Shown here one piece after another: positions 28,467 through 35,856 of a stretch of 64,000 bases of DNA; position 1 is the first letter of the stretch; each line of letters begins with the position of its first letter. Both the position numbers and the translations under genes were made by a program. The stretch lies in assembly GCF_001598495.1 (NCBI RefSeq), contig NZ_BCZB01000007.1:45245-109244 (forward strand), read 5' to 3'. The notes under the pieces were generated by a model that did no database searches, had not been told where the DNA came from, and worked only from the letters and a program-made list of their open reading frames with translations. The DNA is from Neokomagataea thailandica NBRC 106555. Its GTDB lineage: Bacteria > Pseudomonadota > Alphaproteobacteria > Acetobacterales > Acetobacteraceae.

Positions 28467-28591
28467 TGAAAAGTGATAATTCCCGCGTTCTGTCTGCTCA
28501 AGCACGCCATAAAAGCCGGGTTATTGGTTTGGTCGGTGGTGTTGGGCTTTTGGCTATTATTATTTACGTGATTACGTTGATGCGTTTTTGA
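28463..28591 (+). CDS. CoxF-like small membrane protein
   Basis: A 42-residue protein (41 if the second ATG at 28466 is used). It starts inside the ctaB stop (ATGA overlap). The first 18 residues are polar and basic, then one hydrophobic helix (about residues 20-39) ends at MRF. Its size, position right after ctaB and the RHKSRVIGL-then-helix pattern match CoxF, the tiny protein between ctaB and ctaG in alphaproteobacterial oxidase clusters. Here ctaG and subunit III genes do not follow, so it is a leftover or has another role. The match rests on position and pattern only. Confidence 0.7.
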   Translation: MMKSDNSRVLSAQARHKSRVIGLVGGVGLLAIIIYVITLMRF

Positions 28592-28625
28592 ATAACGCGA
28601 ACTGCGTTGTGAGACAGTGTGTGTT

Positions 28626-28657
28626 TGGGCTTCCCGGTAATATGCTGAGGAAGCCCA
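28626..28657. terminator. Hairpin between coxF and the Tim44-domain gene
   Basis: A perfect 9-base stem (28626-28634 with 28649-28657) has a 14-base loop between two convergent gene ends. There is no T run on either side. It is a possible bidirectional terminator. Confidence 0.5.
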
Positions 28658-28674
28658 TCTGCTATGGGGTTATG

Positions 28675-29601
28675 TTAGCCCCCTTGTTGAATGGCCGACA
28701 GGATCCAGTTTCCACGCCCATCAGCACGGACAAACGTCCATAATTCCGTTACGGTTTGAAGCTCTGTGGAGCTACCATCAATCACATTGCCAAAGCTGTC
28801 TGTGGTGACGTCCGTCAGGCTGTAACGCATAGCGACGGTGGCATAGGTCAGGCCATTTTCACGCCATGCTTCAGAAAGGTCACCGCGTTGGAATTGCACA
28901 TTGGAGACGATGTTGCGTGCGCCACGGCTGGCGAGTTCAGAGAGTTGTTCGTTAAAATACCCTGCCATTTCAGGCGTTGTCCGGTTGGACAATGCGCGCA
29001 TATTTTGCGCACTCCATGCGGATTGAACATCCAGAAGGAGTTGTTGGAAGGCGGTGTAGTCATCATTCGTCGGCGTATAAGGGCCGCTATTGGATGATGA
29101 TGTAAACGCTGTGGTGTTTGGTGCTGTTCGTGTCGTTTTGGAGAAACGACGGATCAGGAACATAATCAACCAACCCAGCAGGAGGGCTTGCAGTAGGAAG
29201 CCAAAGAAAGACGTGCCGCCGCCGAAGCCGCCAAAAAAGCCGTGTCCGCTCAACATGCCAAAAAGTCCGGCTCCTAAGAAGCCGCCTGCAAGGCCTGTCA
29301 TAAAGGGATGACGCGAGGCAAAGGAAGGGCGTGCGCCGTAGTTACTAAGGGGTGGGGTGACCGTTGGGCGTGGTGTGTTGAAAGCGGGATTGGGCGCGCC
29401 AAACGTATTGGGGCTTGGCGCTGGTGTCATGGAGCGGTCCATCGGGCGGCTCCAGCCCGGTGTGATGCTGGTGCGCGGAGGTGCGCTCCATGTATGAGAG
29501 CCACGGCTCCCGAGCGAGGCCCCGCCGCCGGGCCGGGCGTCAGCCGTGCCAAAGGCGCAAAGAAGGGCAGTGGTTAGCGCAATAAAGCGAAGACGGGACA
29601 T
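28675..29601 (-). CDS. Secreted or membrane Tim44-like domain protein
   Basis: A 308-residue protein in four parts: a signal peptide (about residues 1-22), a long Gly/Pro/Ser-rich linker, a glycine-rich hydrophobic stretch with a membrane helix (about 130-150, LLQALLLGWLIMFLIRR), and a C-terminal Tim44-like domain from about residue 185. The domain shows YTAFQQLLLDVQSAWSAQN and ELWTFVRADGRGNWILSAIQ. Tim44-like domains bind membranes or proteins; in bacteria the role is uncertain. It stands alone. A second Tim44-domain protein is encoded at 54805-55554. Confidence 0.8.
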   Translation of the reverse strand: MSRLRFIALTTALLCAFGTADARPGGGASLGSRGSHTWSAPPRTSITPGWSRPMDRSMTPAPSPNTFGAPNPAFNTPRPTVTPPLSNYGARPSFASRHPFMTGLAGGFLGAGLFGMLSGHGFFGGFGGGTSFFGFLLQALLLGWLIMFLIRRFSKTTRTAPNTTAFTSSSNSGPYTPTNDDYTAFQQLLLDVQSAWSAQNMRALSNRTTPEMAGYFNEQLSELASRGARNIVSNVQFQRGDLSEAWRENGLTYATVAMRYSLTDVTTDSFGNVIDGSSTELQTVTELWTFVRADGRGNWILSAIQQGG

Positions 29602-29811
29602 ATTTTCCTACCAAGGGGTCTCACTACGATCTTAGCATGTAGGAAAATTATGGCAGAAGGAAAGGTGTTCATGAAGAATTATTATAGGATCATGACATTA
29701 TAACACGGGAGATGAGATGAAAAAATAATGAGCAAATAAGATAATTTTCTTGACAGTGGGGATCTTTATGAAAAGAGTTTACACTCAAAATTAAATTAAG
29801 GATTGTATTAT

Positions 29812-30195
29812 ATGAAGTGGTTTCTTGCGCCGTATAAGCGGTATTTTGACTTTTCAGGGCGCTCTTCGCGCAGTGAGTACTGGTTATATATCTTATCTAC
29901 TATTATAGCTATTTTTGTTGTTTCCATGATTATTGTGGCGATTTCTTTCGCCATGGATATGGGCAACAATGGTGATGCGGCCATCTTATTTTACATCGTT
30001 TTAGGGTTTTGGGGATTAATCTCTATTATACCGCATTTGGCATTAACGGTGCGTCGTTTCCATGATCAAGATTTAAGCGGTTTTTTAGTACTTCTGCAGT
30101 TTATACCTTTTGTTGGGGGGCTCATCGTACTCGTCTTTATGTGCCTTCCGGGGACACAAGGAGCTAATAAATTCGGGTGGCCCTATAGATCTTAA
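29812..30195 (+). CDS. DUF805 inner-membrane protein
   Basis: A 127-residue membrane protein of the DUF805 family. It has the family start WFLAPYKRYFDFSGRSSRSE, then hydrophobic segments, the conserved LTVRRFHDQDLSG, and the ending GTQGANKFGWPYR. Its function is unknown. I chose ATG 29812 because AAGGA lies 9 bases upstream. The upstream 200 bases and the 5' part of the gene are noticeably AT-rich compared with neighbours, which may mark a recent arrival. Confidence 0.88.
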   Translation: MKWFLAPYKRYFDFSGRSSRSEYWLYILSTIIAIFVVSMIIVAISFAMDMGNNGDAAILFYIVLGFWGLISIIPHLALTVRRFHDQDLSGFLVLLQFIPFVGGLIVLVFMCLPGTQGANKFGWPYRS

Positions 30196-30209
30196 GTCTT
30201 TTGCGATCT

Positions 30210-30238
30210 GGCCTTCCCTGCTTGAAACAGGAAAGGCC
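30210..30238. terminator. Hairpin between DUF805 gene and pmbA
   Basis: An 11-base stem with one mismatch (30210-30220 with 30228-30238) has a 7-base loop. It lies between convergent genes. The plus side has only a short T stretch, so bidirectional termination is likely but not certain. Confidence 0.55.
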
Positions 30239-30252
30239 CTTTGAATACTTGA

Positions 30253-31587
30253 TTAGGCGCCTGCTAAGCTCATGCCATTGACGCGTACACTTGGGGCATT
30301 GAGGCTGGAGCGGAACTCAAGGTCATTCGCCGCAATGAGGTTGGCGAGTATATTCCGCAGATTGCCAGCGATCGTGACTTCCGCAACAGGTTCAGCAATA
30401 TCACCATTACGGATCATAAAACCGGAAGCGCCACGGCTATAGTCACCGGTCAGCATATTAATGGAGGAGCCCATTAATTCAGTGACCATGAAGCCCTCTT
30501 TGATGTCGGCACGTAGGTCTTCTGGTGAGAGTGTACCGGGAGAGAGAAAGCAGTTTGTTGTGCTGGGCGATGGTGGGCCGGATGTGCCGCGGCTGGCACG
30601 GGCATTGCTTGGTAGGTCAAGCTGGCGTGCGCTGCGGCTATCGAGGAGCCAATGCTGCAAGAGGCCATCTTCGACAAGGTTGAGGGCTGCGGGCAGGCAG
30701 GCTTCAGCATCGAAGGGGCGTGAAGCGCGGCCTCGCAGGAGGAACGGATCATCGCGCAGGGTCATGCCATTCGGCAAGATTTTCTGATGCAGCGCATCCT
30801 TTAAGAAGGACGTGCCACGTGCGATGGATGCACCATTAATCCCTGAAATGAGATGCCCGATAAGAGAGGCAGCGACGCGCGGGTGATAGATGACGTCATA
30901 CGTCCCAGTGCGTGGGCGCGTGGGGTTGAGGCGCGCTATAGCCTGTTCTGCTGCGCGATTGCCGATGGTTGTGGGGTTTTCGAGGTCACTCAGATGGGTG
31001 GCGCTGTGGAACGCGTAGTCGCGCTGCATGGTGGCACCACTTCCGGCGAGGACACTGGTGCTGAGTGAGTGGTTGGTGCGTGTGTAAGCACCGATGAAGC
31101 CAGCACTCGTGCCGAGGACAATTGTGCTGCGCCCTTGTTCGGCGGAAGCCCCGCTGGAATTGGTGATACCCGTGTGAGAGAGGGCGATGCTCTCTGTTTC
31201 ACGGGCACGGTCCAGCAATGTGTCCATATCCAGCGTCGTGGGGTCATCTAAATCCAACGCCGAAGCATCAAAGCGCCCAGTCAGGGCATTATCGGCCAAT
31301 CCACCGAAGCGGTCTTCCGGCACGAATTGCGCCATAGCACAGGCTTGTTCAGCGAGTTGCTCAAAGGCGGACTGGTCCAGCAGCGTTGTGGAGACGCTGG
31401 CTGAACGTTGACCACGGAAAACACGCAACCCAAGGCGCACGCTTTCAGAGCGCTCAATGCCTTCGGGGGTGCCACAACGGATCAGGGCAGAGGTCGACTC
31501 ATCACGGATGAGAAGGGCATCTGCGGCATCTGCACCGTGGCGTTTTGCGGCTTGAAGGAGCGCTTCAACGGGATTGGTGTCGATCAT
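30253..31587 (-). CDS. pmbA: TldE/PmbA family peptidase subunit
   Basis: PmbA (TldE), which partners TldD in a heterodimeric metalloprotease that trims peptides and modified microcins. It has 444 residues, typical length. Family features are the N-terminal ADAADALLIRDES segment, GISGINGASIARGTSF-like core (here HLISGINGASIARGTSF) and the C-terminal FMVTELMGSSINMLTGDYSRGASGF. PmbA lacks the zinc motif that TldD carries, as expected. tldD is not in the window. Its start overlaps the stop of the upstream M16 peptidase gene by 4 bases, so the two are co-translated. Confidence 0.93.
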   Translation of the reverse strand: MIDTNPVEALLQAAKRHGADAADALLIRDESTSALIRCGTPEGIERSESVRLGLRVFRGQRSASVSTTLLDQSAFEQLAEQACAMAQFVPEDRFGGLADNALTGRFDASALDLDDPTTLDMDTLLDRARETESIALSHTGITNSSGASAEQGRSTIVLGTSAGFIGAYTRTNHSLSTSVLAGSGATMQRDYAFHSATHLSDLENPTTIGNRAAEQAIARLNPTRPRTGTYDVIYHPRVAASLIGHLISGINGASIARGTSFLKDALHQKILPNGMTLRDDPFLLRGRASRPFDAEACLPAALNLVEDGLLQHWLLDSRSARQLDLPSNARASRGTSGPPSPSTTNCFLSPGTLSPEDLRADIKEGFMVTELMGSSINMLTGDYSRGASGFMIRNGDIAEPVAEVTIAGNLRNILANLIAANDLEFRSSLNAPSVRVNGMSLAGA

Positions 31588-32861
31588 GCGGCTAACTTTG
31601 CGGCGATGTCTTCGATGGATGGGACCTTACTGATGGGCCCCATAGCGGTGAAGGTTGGTTTGCCCGCGAAGAGGGTTTTTGCAACGCGTAAGATGTCCTG
31701 TTCCGTGACGGCATCAATGCGCTCAATGGTTTCATTGGTAGCAATGGCGCGGCCATGGATTTGGAGTTGGCGAGCTAGTTGTTCACAGCGGCTGCTGGTG
31801 CTTTCCAAAGACATCAGCAAAGAAGACTTTAGTTGTGCGCGGGCGCGGCCGAGTTCTTCAACTGAAAGTCCGTCTTGCAGGCGGCGGAGTTCATGGATCA
31901 TGACGGGTACGAGTTCGGCTGCTTCGCTTTCCCCCGTGCCTGCGTAAATGCCGAAAATACCGCTGTCATTGAAGGGGGACGCGAAGGAGTAAACGCTATA
32001 CACAAGGCCGCGTTTTTCACGGATTTCTTGGAAGAGACGCGAAGACATTCCACCCCCCAAGAGGGTGGAGAGGATCATAACCGGGTAATGATCAGGGTCT
32101 TTATAGCTTACGGACGGGAAGCCGAGGAGCAGATGTGCCTGATCCAGTGTTTTGACCGTGCGGTGATCGCCGCCTGTGTAATCCGCATGGCGGGGTTGAG
32201 GTGCTTTATGGGTTGGGAGATCCGCGAAATGGGTCTTCACCAGTGCGACAACGTCTTCATGGTGCAGATTGCCAGCGGCAGCAATCGTGATGTTGTGCGT
32301 GGTGTAGTGTTCACGCATGTAGCCCATTAGGGTCTCGCGCGTCATATTGGCGACGAGGTCTTCCGTGCCGAGTGTTGGGCGGCCCATGGGCTGGTCGGCG
32401 AAGGCACGCTCTTGGAAGTGGTCAAAGATGATATCATCCGGCGTGTCATTCGCCTGACCGATTTCCTGCAAAATAACGCCGCGTTCGCGCTCAATTTCAG
32501 CATCAAGGAAGGTGCTGTGGGTGAGGATATCACCGATAATATCAACGCCGAGCGCGAGATCTTCTTTCAGAAGCTTGACATAGTAAGCCGTTGTTTCACG
32601 GGCGGTATAGGCGTTGATGTATCCACCGACATTCTCAATTTCTTCGGCAATACGCGCAGCAGAACGGCGTTCTGTGCCTTTAAAGGCCATATGCTCAAGG
32701 AAATGCGACACGCCGTTATTATCGGCGGTTTCGTCACGTGTACCGATGGAGACATATGCACCGAAGGAGACGGTTTCAACCCGCTCCATCCGTTCGGTGA
32801 CGATGGTCAGGCCGTTATCGAGTGTTGTGACGTTGATGGTGTCGGGGAGGGTATGAGGCAT
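31584..32861 (-). CDS. M16 family zinc peptidase (mitochondrial processing peptidase-like)
   Basis: A 425-residue M16B metallopeptidase, the bacterial relative of the mitochondrial processing peptidase beta subunit. The inverted zinc motif HFLEH is at residues 53-57, and the distal glutamate is expected in the following E-rich helix (near LTHSTFLDAEIERERGV). The C-terminal domain keeps the family pattern with GGGMSSRLFQEIREKRGLVY. It may degrade peptides in the cytoplasm or periplasm; no signal peptide is visible. It is transcribed with pmbA and probably thrC. Confidence 0.92.
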   Translation of the reverse strand: MPHTLPDTINVTTLDNGLTIVTERMERVETVSFGAYVSIGTRDETADNNGVSHFLEHMAFKGTERRSAARIAEEIENVGGYINAYTARETTAYYVKLLKEDLALGVDIIGDILTHSTFLDAEIERERGVILQEIGQANDTPDDIIFDHFQERAFADQPMGRPTLGTEDLVANMTRETLMGYMREHYTTHNITIAAAGNLHHEDVVALVKTHFADLPTHKAPQPRHADYTGGDHRTVKTLDQAHLLLGFPSVSYKDPDHYPVMILSTLLGGGMSSRLFQEIREKRGLVYSVYSFASPFNDSGIFGIYAGTGESEAAELVPVMIHELRRLQDGLSVEELGRARAQLKSSLLMSLESTSSRCEQLARQLQIHGRAIATNETIERIDAVTEQDILRVAKTLFAGKPTFTAMGPISKVPSIEDIAAKLAA

Positions 32862-32891
32862 TTAGTGTACTTGTAACCGAGGGGAAGAGAA

Positions 32892-32925
32892 CCCTGCACG
32901 GGTTAGGGGTTAAACCCGTGCAGGG
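32892..32925 (-). terminator. Strong hairpin between thrC and the M16 peptidase gene
   Basis: A perfect 13-base GC-rich stem (32892-32904 with 32913-32925) has an 8-base loop, starting 7 bases after the thrC stop in the minus direction. The T run that follows is short, so it may terminate thrC transcription only partly or stabilise the mRNA end. Confidence 0.65.
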
Positions 32926-32931
32926 AATGGA

Positions 32932-34329
32932 TTAGCGGTTGATGTGAGCGCGAACAGCGTTTTGAATCGTGGCGAGTTCGCTGCTGAGGCTCTCATACCG
33001 CTCAGGGCGGCTGTGCAGGTCCGCCAGATGAGGGGGGAGTGCTGCATCAAGGCCGGTGGCGGCATGGACAGCCGCAGGGAACTTGGCAGGATGTGCCGTG
33101 GCTGCGGCAATCATCGGGATGCCCGGTTCTTGGAACGCGCGCCCCGCCGCAAGGCCAATGGCAGTATGTGGGTCTGCCAGATATTGGCTTTCAGCATAGA
33201 AGCTACGCATGGCGGCGCTGGTTTCGTCATCATTCAGGGTTTTACCGTTGAAGAGGGTACGAATACGCTGCCACGCATCTTGAGGGACGTTCATGCGGCC
33301 CGTGCTGCGGAACTCTTTCATGATTGTGCCGCAGCGCTCTGGGTCACGATCAAGCATTTCGAACAAGAGGCGCTCGAAATTGGAGGAGACTTGAATGTCC
33401 ATTGATGGTGAGAGGCTTGGCTCAACGCCACGCACGCTCATATCCTTGGAAAGCAGGAAGCGCGTGAGGATATCGTTACGGTTGGACCCGACGCAAAGCT
33501 GGCGAATGGGTAGGCCCATTTGCTTTGCGGCCCATGCTGCGAGCACATTGCCGAAATTGCCCGTTGGGACAGCGAAAGAGACTTCGCGGTCCGGTGCGCC
33601 AAGCGCTAGGGCGGAGCGTACATAATAGGGAATTTGTGCAGCGATACGCGCCCAGTTGATGGAGTTTACGGCTGAAAGCGAAACTTCATCACGGAATGCT
33701 GTGTCTGCGAACATCGCTTTGACGATGTCTTGGCAGGTGTCAAAATCCCCTTCGACCGCGATGTTTAGGATGTTGTCATCCTGCACGGTGGTCATTTGGC
33801 GGCGCTGCACGTCAGACGTGCGTCCCTTGGGGTGGAGAATGACGACTTGCAGGCGCTCACGGCCACGGCAAGCCTCAATAGCGGCGGAACCCGTATCGCC
33901 TGAGGTTGCGCCGACGATCGTGACACGTTGGTCACGCTCTGTCAGGACATGATCAAAGAGGCGGCCGAGCATTTGCATCGCCATATCTTTGAAGGCGAGG
34001 GTCGGGCCGTGGAAAAGTTCGAGCGCGTAAAGGTCTTGTTCCACTTCGGTGAGTGGTACGACGGCTTTATGGGCAAAGCGGCCGTAAGCGTCCCGCGCCA
34101 TGCTGCGGAGCGTGTCACGTTCAATCGCACCAGCGGTGAACGGGGCCATGACTTCGGCTGCGAGGTCTGCGTATGGCAGGGCGCGCCATTCACGCAGGGT
34201 ATCGGCGTCAATCTGGGGCCAGCTCTTAGGCATGAACAACCCACCATCAGGGGCGAGGCCAGCGAGGAGGATATCGGCGAAGTTCGGGGCGTTGGCGGCG
34301 AGGCCTCCCCGTGTCGATCGGTAACGCAT
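32932..34329 (-). CDS. thrC: Threonine synthase
   Basis: PLP enzyme that converts O-phospho-homoserine to threonine. It has 465 residues, matching the long class found in proteobacteria and fungi. Visible features are the N-terminal STRGG and APDGGLF, the PLP lysine in GPTLAFKDMAMQ (Lys114), the phosphate-binding GATSGDTGSAAIEA, and FAVPTGNFGNVLA. The M16 peptidase and pmbA genes follow in the same direction, an order common in alphaproteobacteria. No homoserine kinase or dehydrogenase genes are present here. Confidence 0.96.
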   Translation of the reverse strand: MRYRSTRGGLAANAPNFADILLAGLAPDGGLFMPKSWPQIDADTLREWRALPYADLAAEVMAPFTAGAIERDTLRSMARDAYGRFAHKAVVPLTEVEQDLYALELFHGPTLAFKDMAMQMLGRLFDHVLTERDQRVTIVGATSGDTGSAAIEACRGRERLQVVILHPKGRTSDVQRRQMTTVQDDNILNIAVEGDFDTCQDIVKAMFADTAFRDEVSLSAVNSINWARIAAQIPYYVRSALALGAPDREVSFAVPTGNFGNVLAAWAAKQMGLPIRQLCVGSNRNDILTRFLLSKDMSVRGVEPSLSPSMDIQVSSNFERLLFEMLDRDPERCGTIMKEFRSTGRMNVPQDAWQRIRTLFNGKTLNDDETSAAMRSFYAESQYLADPHTAIGLAAGRAFQEPGIPMIAAATAHPAKFPAAVHAATGLDAALPPHLADLHSRPERYESLSSELATIQNAVRAHINR

Positions 34330-34351
34330 GTCAGGACTGTATCACGCAGAG

Positions 34352-35362
34352 TTAGGGCAAGGCGATGCGCAGAATATGCGGCACGCCGTTTTCTATGGTT
34401 TGAACGGCAATTTTCAAAGGGGTGTTGTGCTGTGGTGTGGGGTTGAGCACGGTTATGGCCGTTGCCTGTGTGAGGCGTGGGTCACGTAAGAGCGTGCTGG
34501 GAATGCGACTCGGCCCAAAGGCGATGAGGGCACCATGATCAATATCCGCCATGAGGAAGGTTTCGTCTGGCAGAAGGGTAATGCCGCCGAGGCTGGGGGG
34601 CTTCCACCATTCTGTAATGCTTTCCACCTGTTCTACGGGTGTAAAATTCGGGTCGGTAAAGAGGGTGGGGTCAATACGGTAAAGCGGCCCGCAGGCAGGC
34701 CCATAAAAAAGCCACTGCTGCGTCTGGTTTTGAAAGAGAAACCGAACATTCCCGCCTGTGCTGGGGATACCTTGGGGGTTACGCTGTATGTGCCCATTTT
34801 GCCGTAAGGGTGTGCGGCCAATTAAGGAAGCGTCATTCGCTAAAAAACGCTGAGATTGCCCTGTTTGTAGTGATGCAGTGATGAGTGCCGGGTCACCTTC
34901 ATCAACGAGGAATGCTGTGGTGCCGTGTATTTGAAAGGCCATGAGGTGGCTTGTGGGGCGGGTTGCGCCTTTCAGCGTAATATGCGCTCTGACAGTGCCG
35001 TTGAGGGCAAAGGCGTAAAGTTCTGGCTGCGGAGTGGCCGTGAGGCCCCAGATTGTATTGCCAGAGATGGCTAGCGCGGTGAATACGGGCGAAATGGGGG
35101 TGTTGTGTTCTGTCAGCGTGATGGGGGTTACGTTGGTGCCATCTGTGTGTGCGGCTTGTCCCTGCGGGGTGAGGCCGATGAGTGTAGCATCATCGAAAGA
35201 CAGTAATGTGCCAGCAGACAAGGCAGATAGGGCCGTATCTGCCGTGATGGATGCTGGCGGTGGCGAGGTCGCCGCGTGGGATGGGGCAAGTGGGGTTACA
35301 GCGAGTGCTGTAGCTGAAAAGGAAAGGGCTATTACGCGGCGTAGATGGGAGGCATATCTCAT
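34352..35362 (-). CDS. Secreted beta-propeller protein resembling major royal jelly/yellow family
   Basis: A 336-residue protein with a clear signal peptide ending near PSHA, so it is exported to the periplasm. The mature part is rich in short repeated strands. Its pieces match the royal jelly/yellow beta-propeller family: NTIWGL, AFLVDEGDPALI, LFYGPACGPLYRID and GGITLLPDETFLMADI. Bacterial members are of unknown function; a lactonase-like propeller is the alternative. I chose ATG 35362 because it gives a standard signal peptide; a TTG 12 codons upstream is also open. It reads leftward, 22 bases ahead of thrC. Confidence 0.65.
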   Translation of the reverse strand: MRYASHLRRVIALSFSATALAVTPLAPSHAATSPPPASITADTALSALSAGTLLSFDDATLIGLTPQGQAAHTDGTNVTPITLTEHNTPISPVFTALAISGNTIWGLTATPQPELYAFALNGTVRAHITLKGATRPTSHLMAFQIHGTTAFLVDEGDPALITASLQTGQSQRFLANDASLIGRTPLRQNGHIQRNPQGIPSTGGNVRFLFQNQTQQWLFYGPACGPLYRIDPTLFTDPNFTPVEQVESITEWWKPPSLGGITLLPDETFLMADIDHGALIAFGPSRIPSTLLRDPRLTQATAITVLNPTPQHNTPLKIAVQTIENGVPHILRIALP

Positions 35363-35432
35363 GCTGAAAGAGATTGTCTCCTCTGTGTGCTTTGGCAAGT
35401 AAAAAGAGGATCGTTTTTAATCTGCGGGATTT

Positions 35433-35816
35433 TTATGCGGGTGTGAACTCATCGGTAAAGTGTGTTTCTGCCGAATTGTTATCTTTTGCGCGGGTTAGAA
35501 TGCGAGAAGGGGCGTAGGGGGTGGAGAGCCATGGTGCGTGCGTGTGCTCAGTCGGGAAGAGGGTGGCCGCGTGCATCATCAAAGCGGCGTCTTCTGTGTG
35601 ACATTCAATAGACCAGCGTTTATCGGGCATGAGGGCTGTGAAGTGGCCGGTATCTGTTTTGCGGACTTCGATCGCGAAGGTGCGGGTCGTTGCGCTGTGA
35701 CGGATGGTGGCATAAATCAGGCCAGGTGCTGAGCCGGTTTTTTGTTCAAGAAACACAGGGTTCTCTCCGGGGTAAGTTTCTTTGTATTTATAGAGTGCGC
35801 AGTATTTAGTAAACAA
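35433..35816 (-). CDS. Hypothetical protein
   Basis: A 127-residue frame with no recognised family. It has no ATG near the front. A TTG at 35816 preceded by AAAGG is the best start. The translated protein is mixed in composition, without membrane segments or obvious motifs. It is divergent from the TPR-glycosyltransferase gene, whose start lies about 40 bases away. It fills a gap that would otherwise be over 400 bases, which supports its being real, but the start is uncertain. Confidence 0.5.
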   Translation of the reverse strand: MFTKYCALYKYKETYPGENPVFLEQKTGSAPGLIYATIRHSATTRTFAIEVRKTDTGHFTALMPDKRWSIECHTEDAALMMHAATLFPTEHTHAPWLSTPYAPSRILTRAKDNNSAETHFTDEFTPA

Positions 35817-35856
35817 ATTGTTAACCTTTGGTTCTGCGGCGAGGGAAGGGCTAGCT

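Noticed and set aside
29750..29785. TTGACA as a promoter for the DUF805 gene
   Set aside because: A good -35 is present, but no -10 hexamer lies at 16-18 bases; the nearest TACACT is about 24 bases away.
35034..35402. 122-codon plus-strand frame opposite the royal-jelly-like gene
   Set aside because: It is antisense to a signal-peptide-bearing gene with family motifs and has no recognisable domain of its own.
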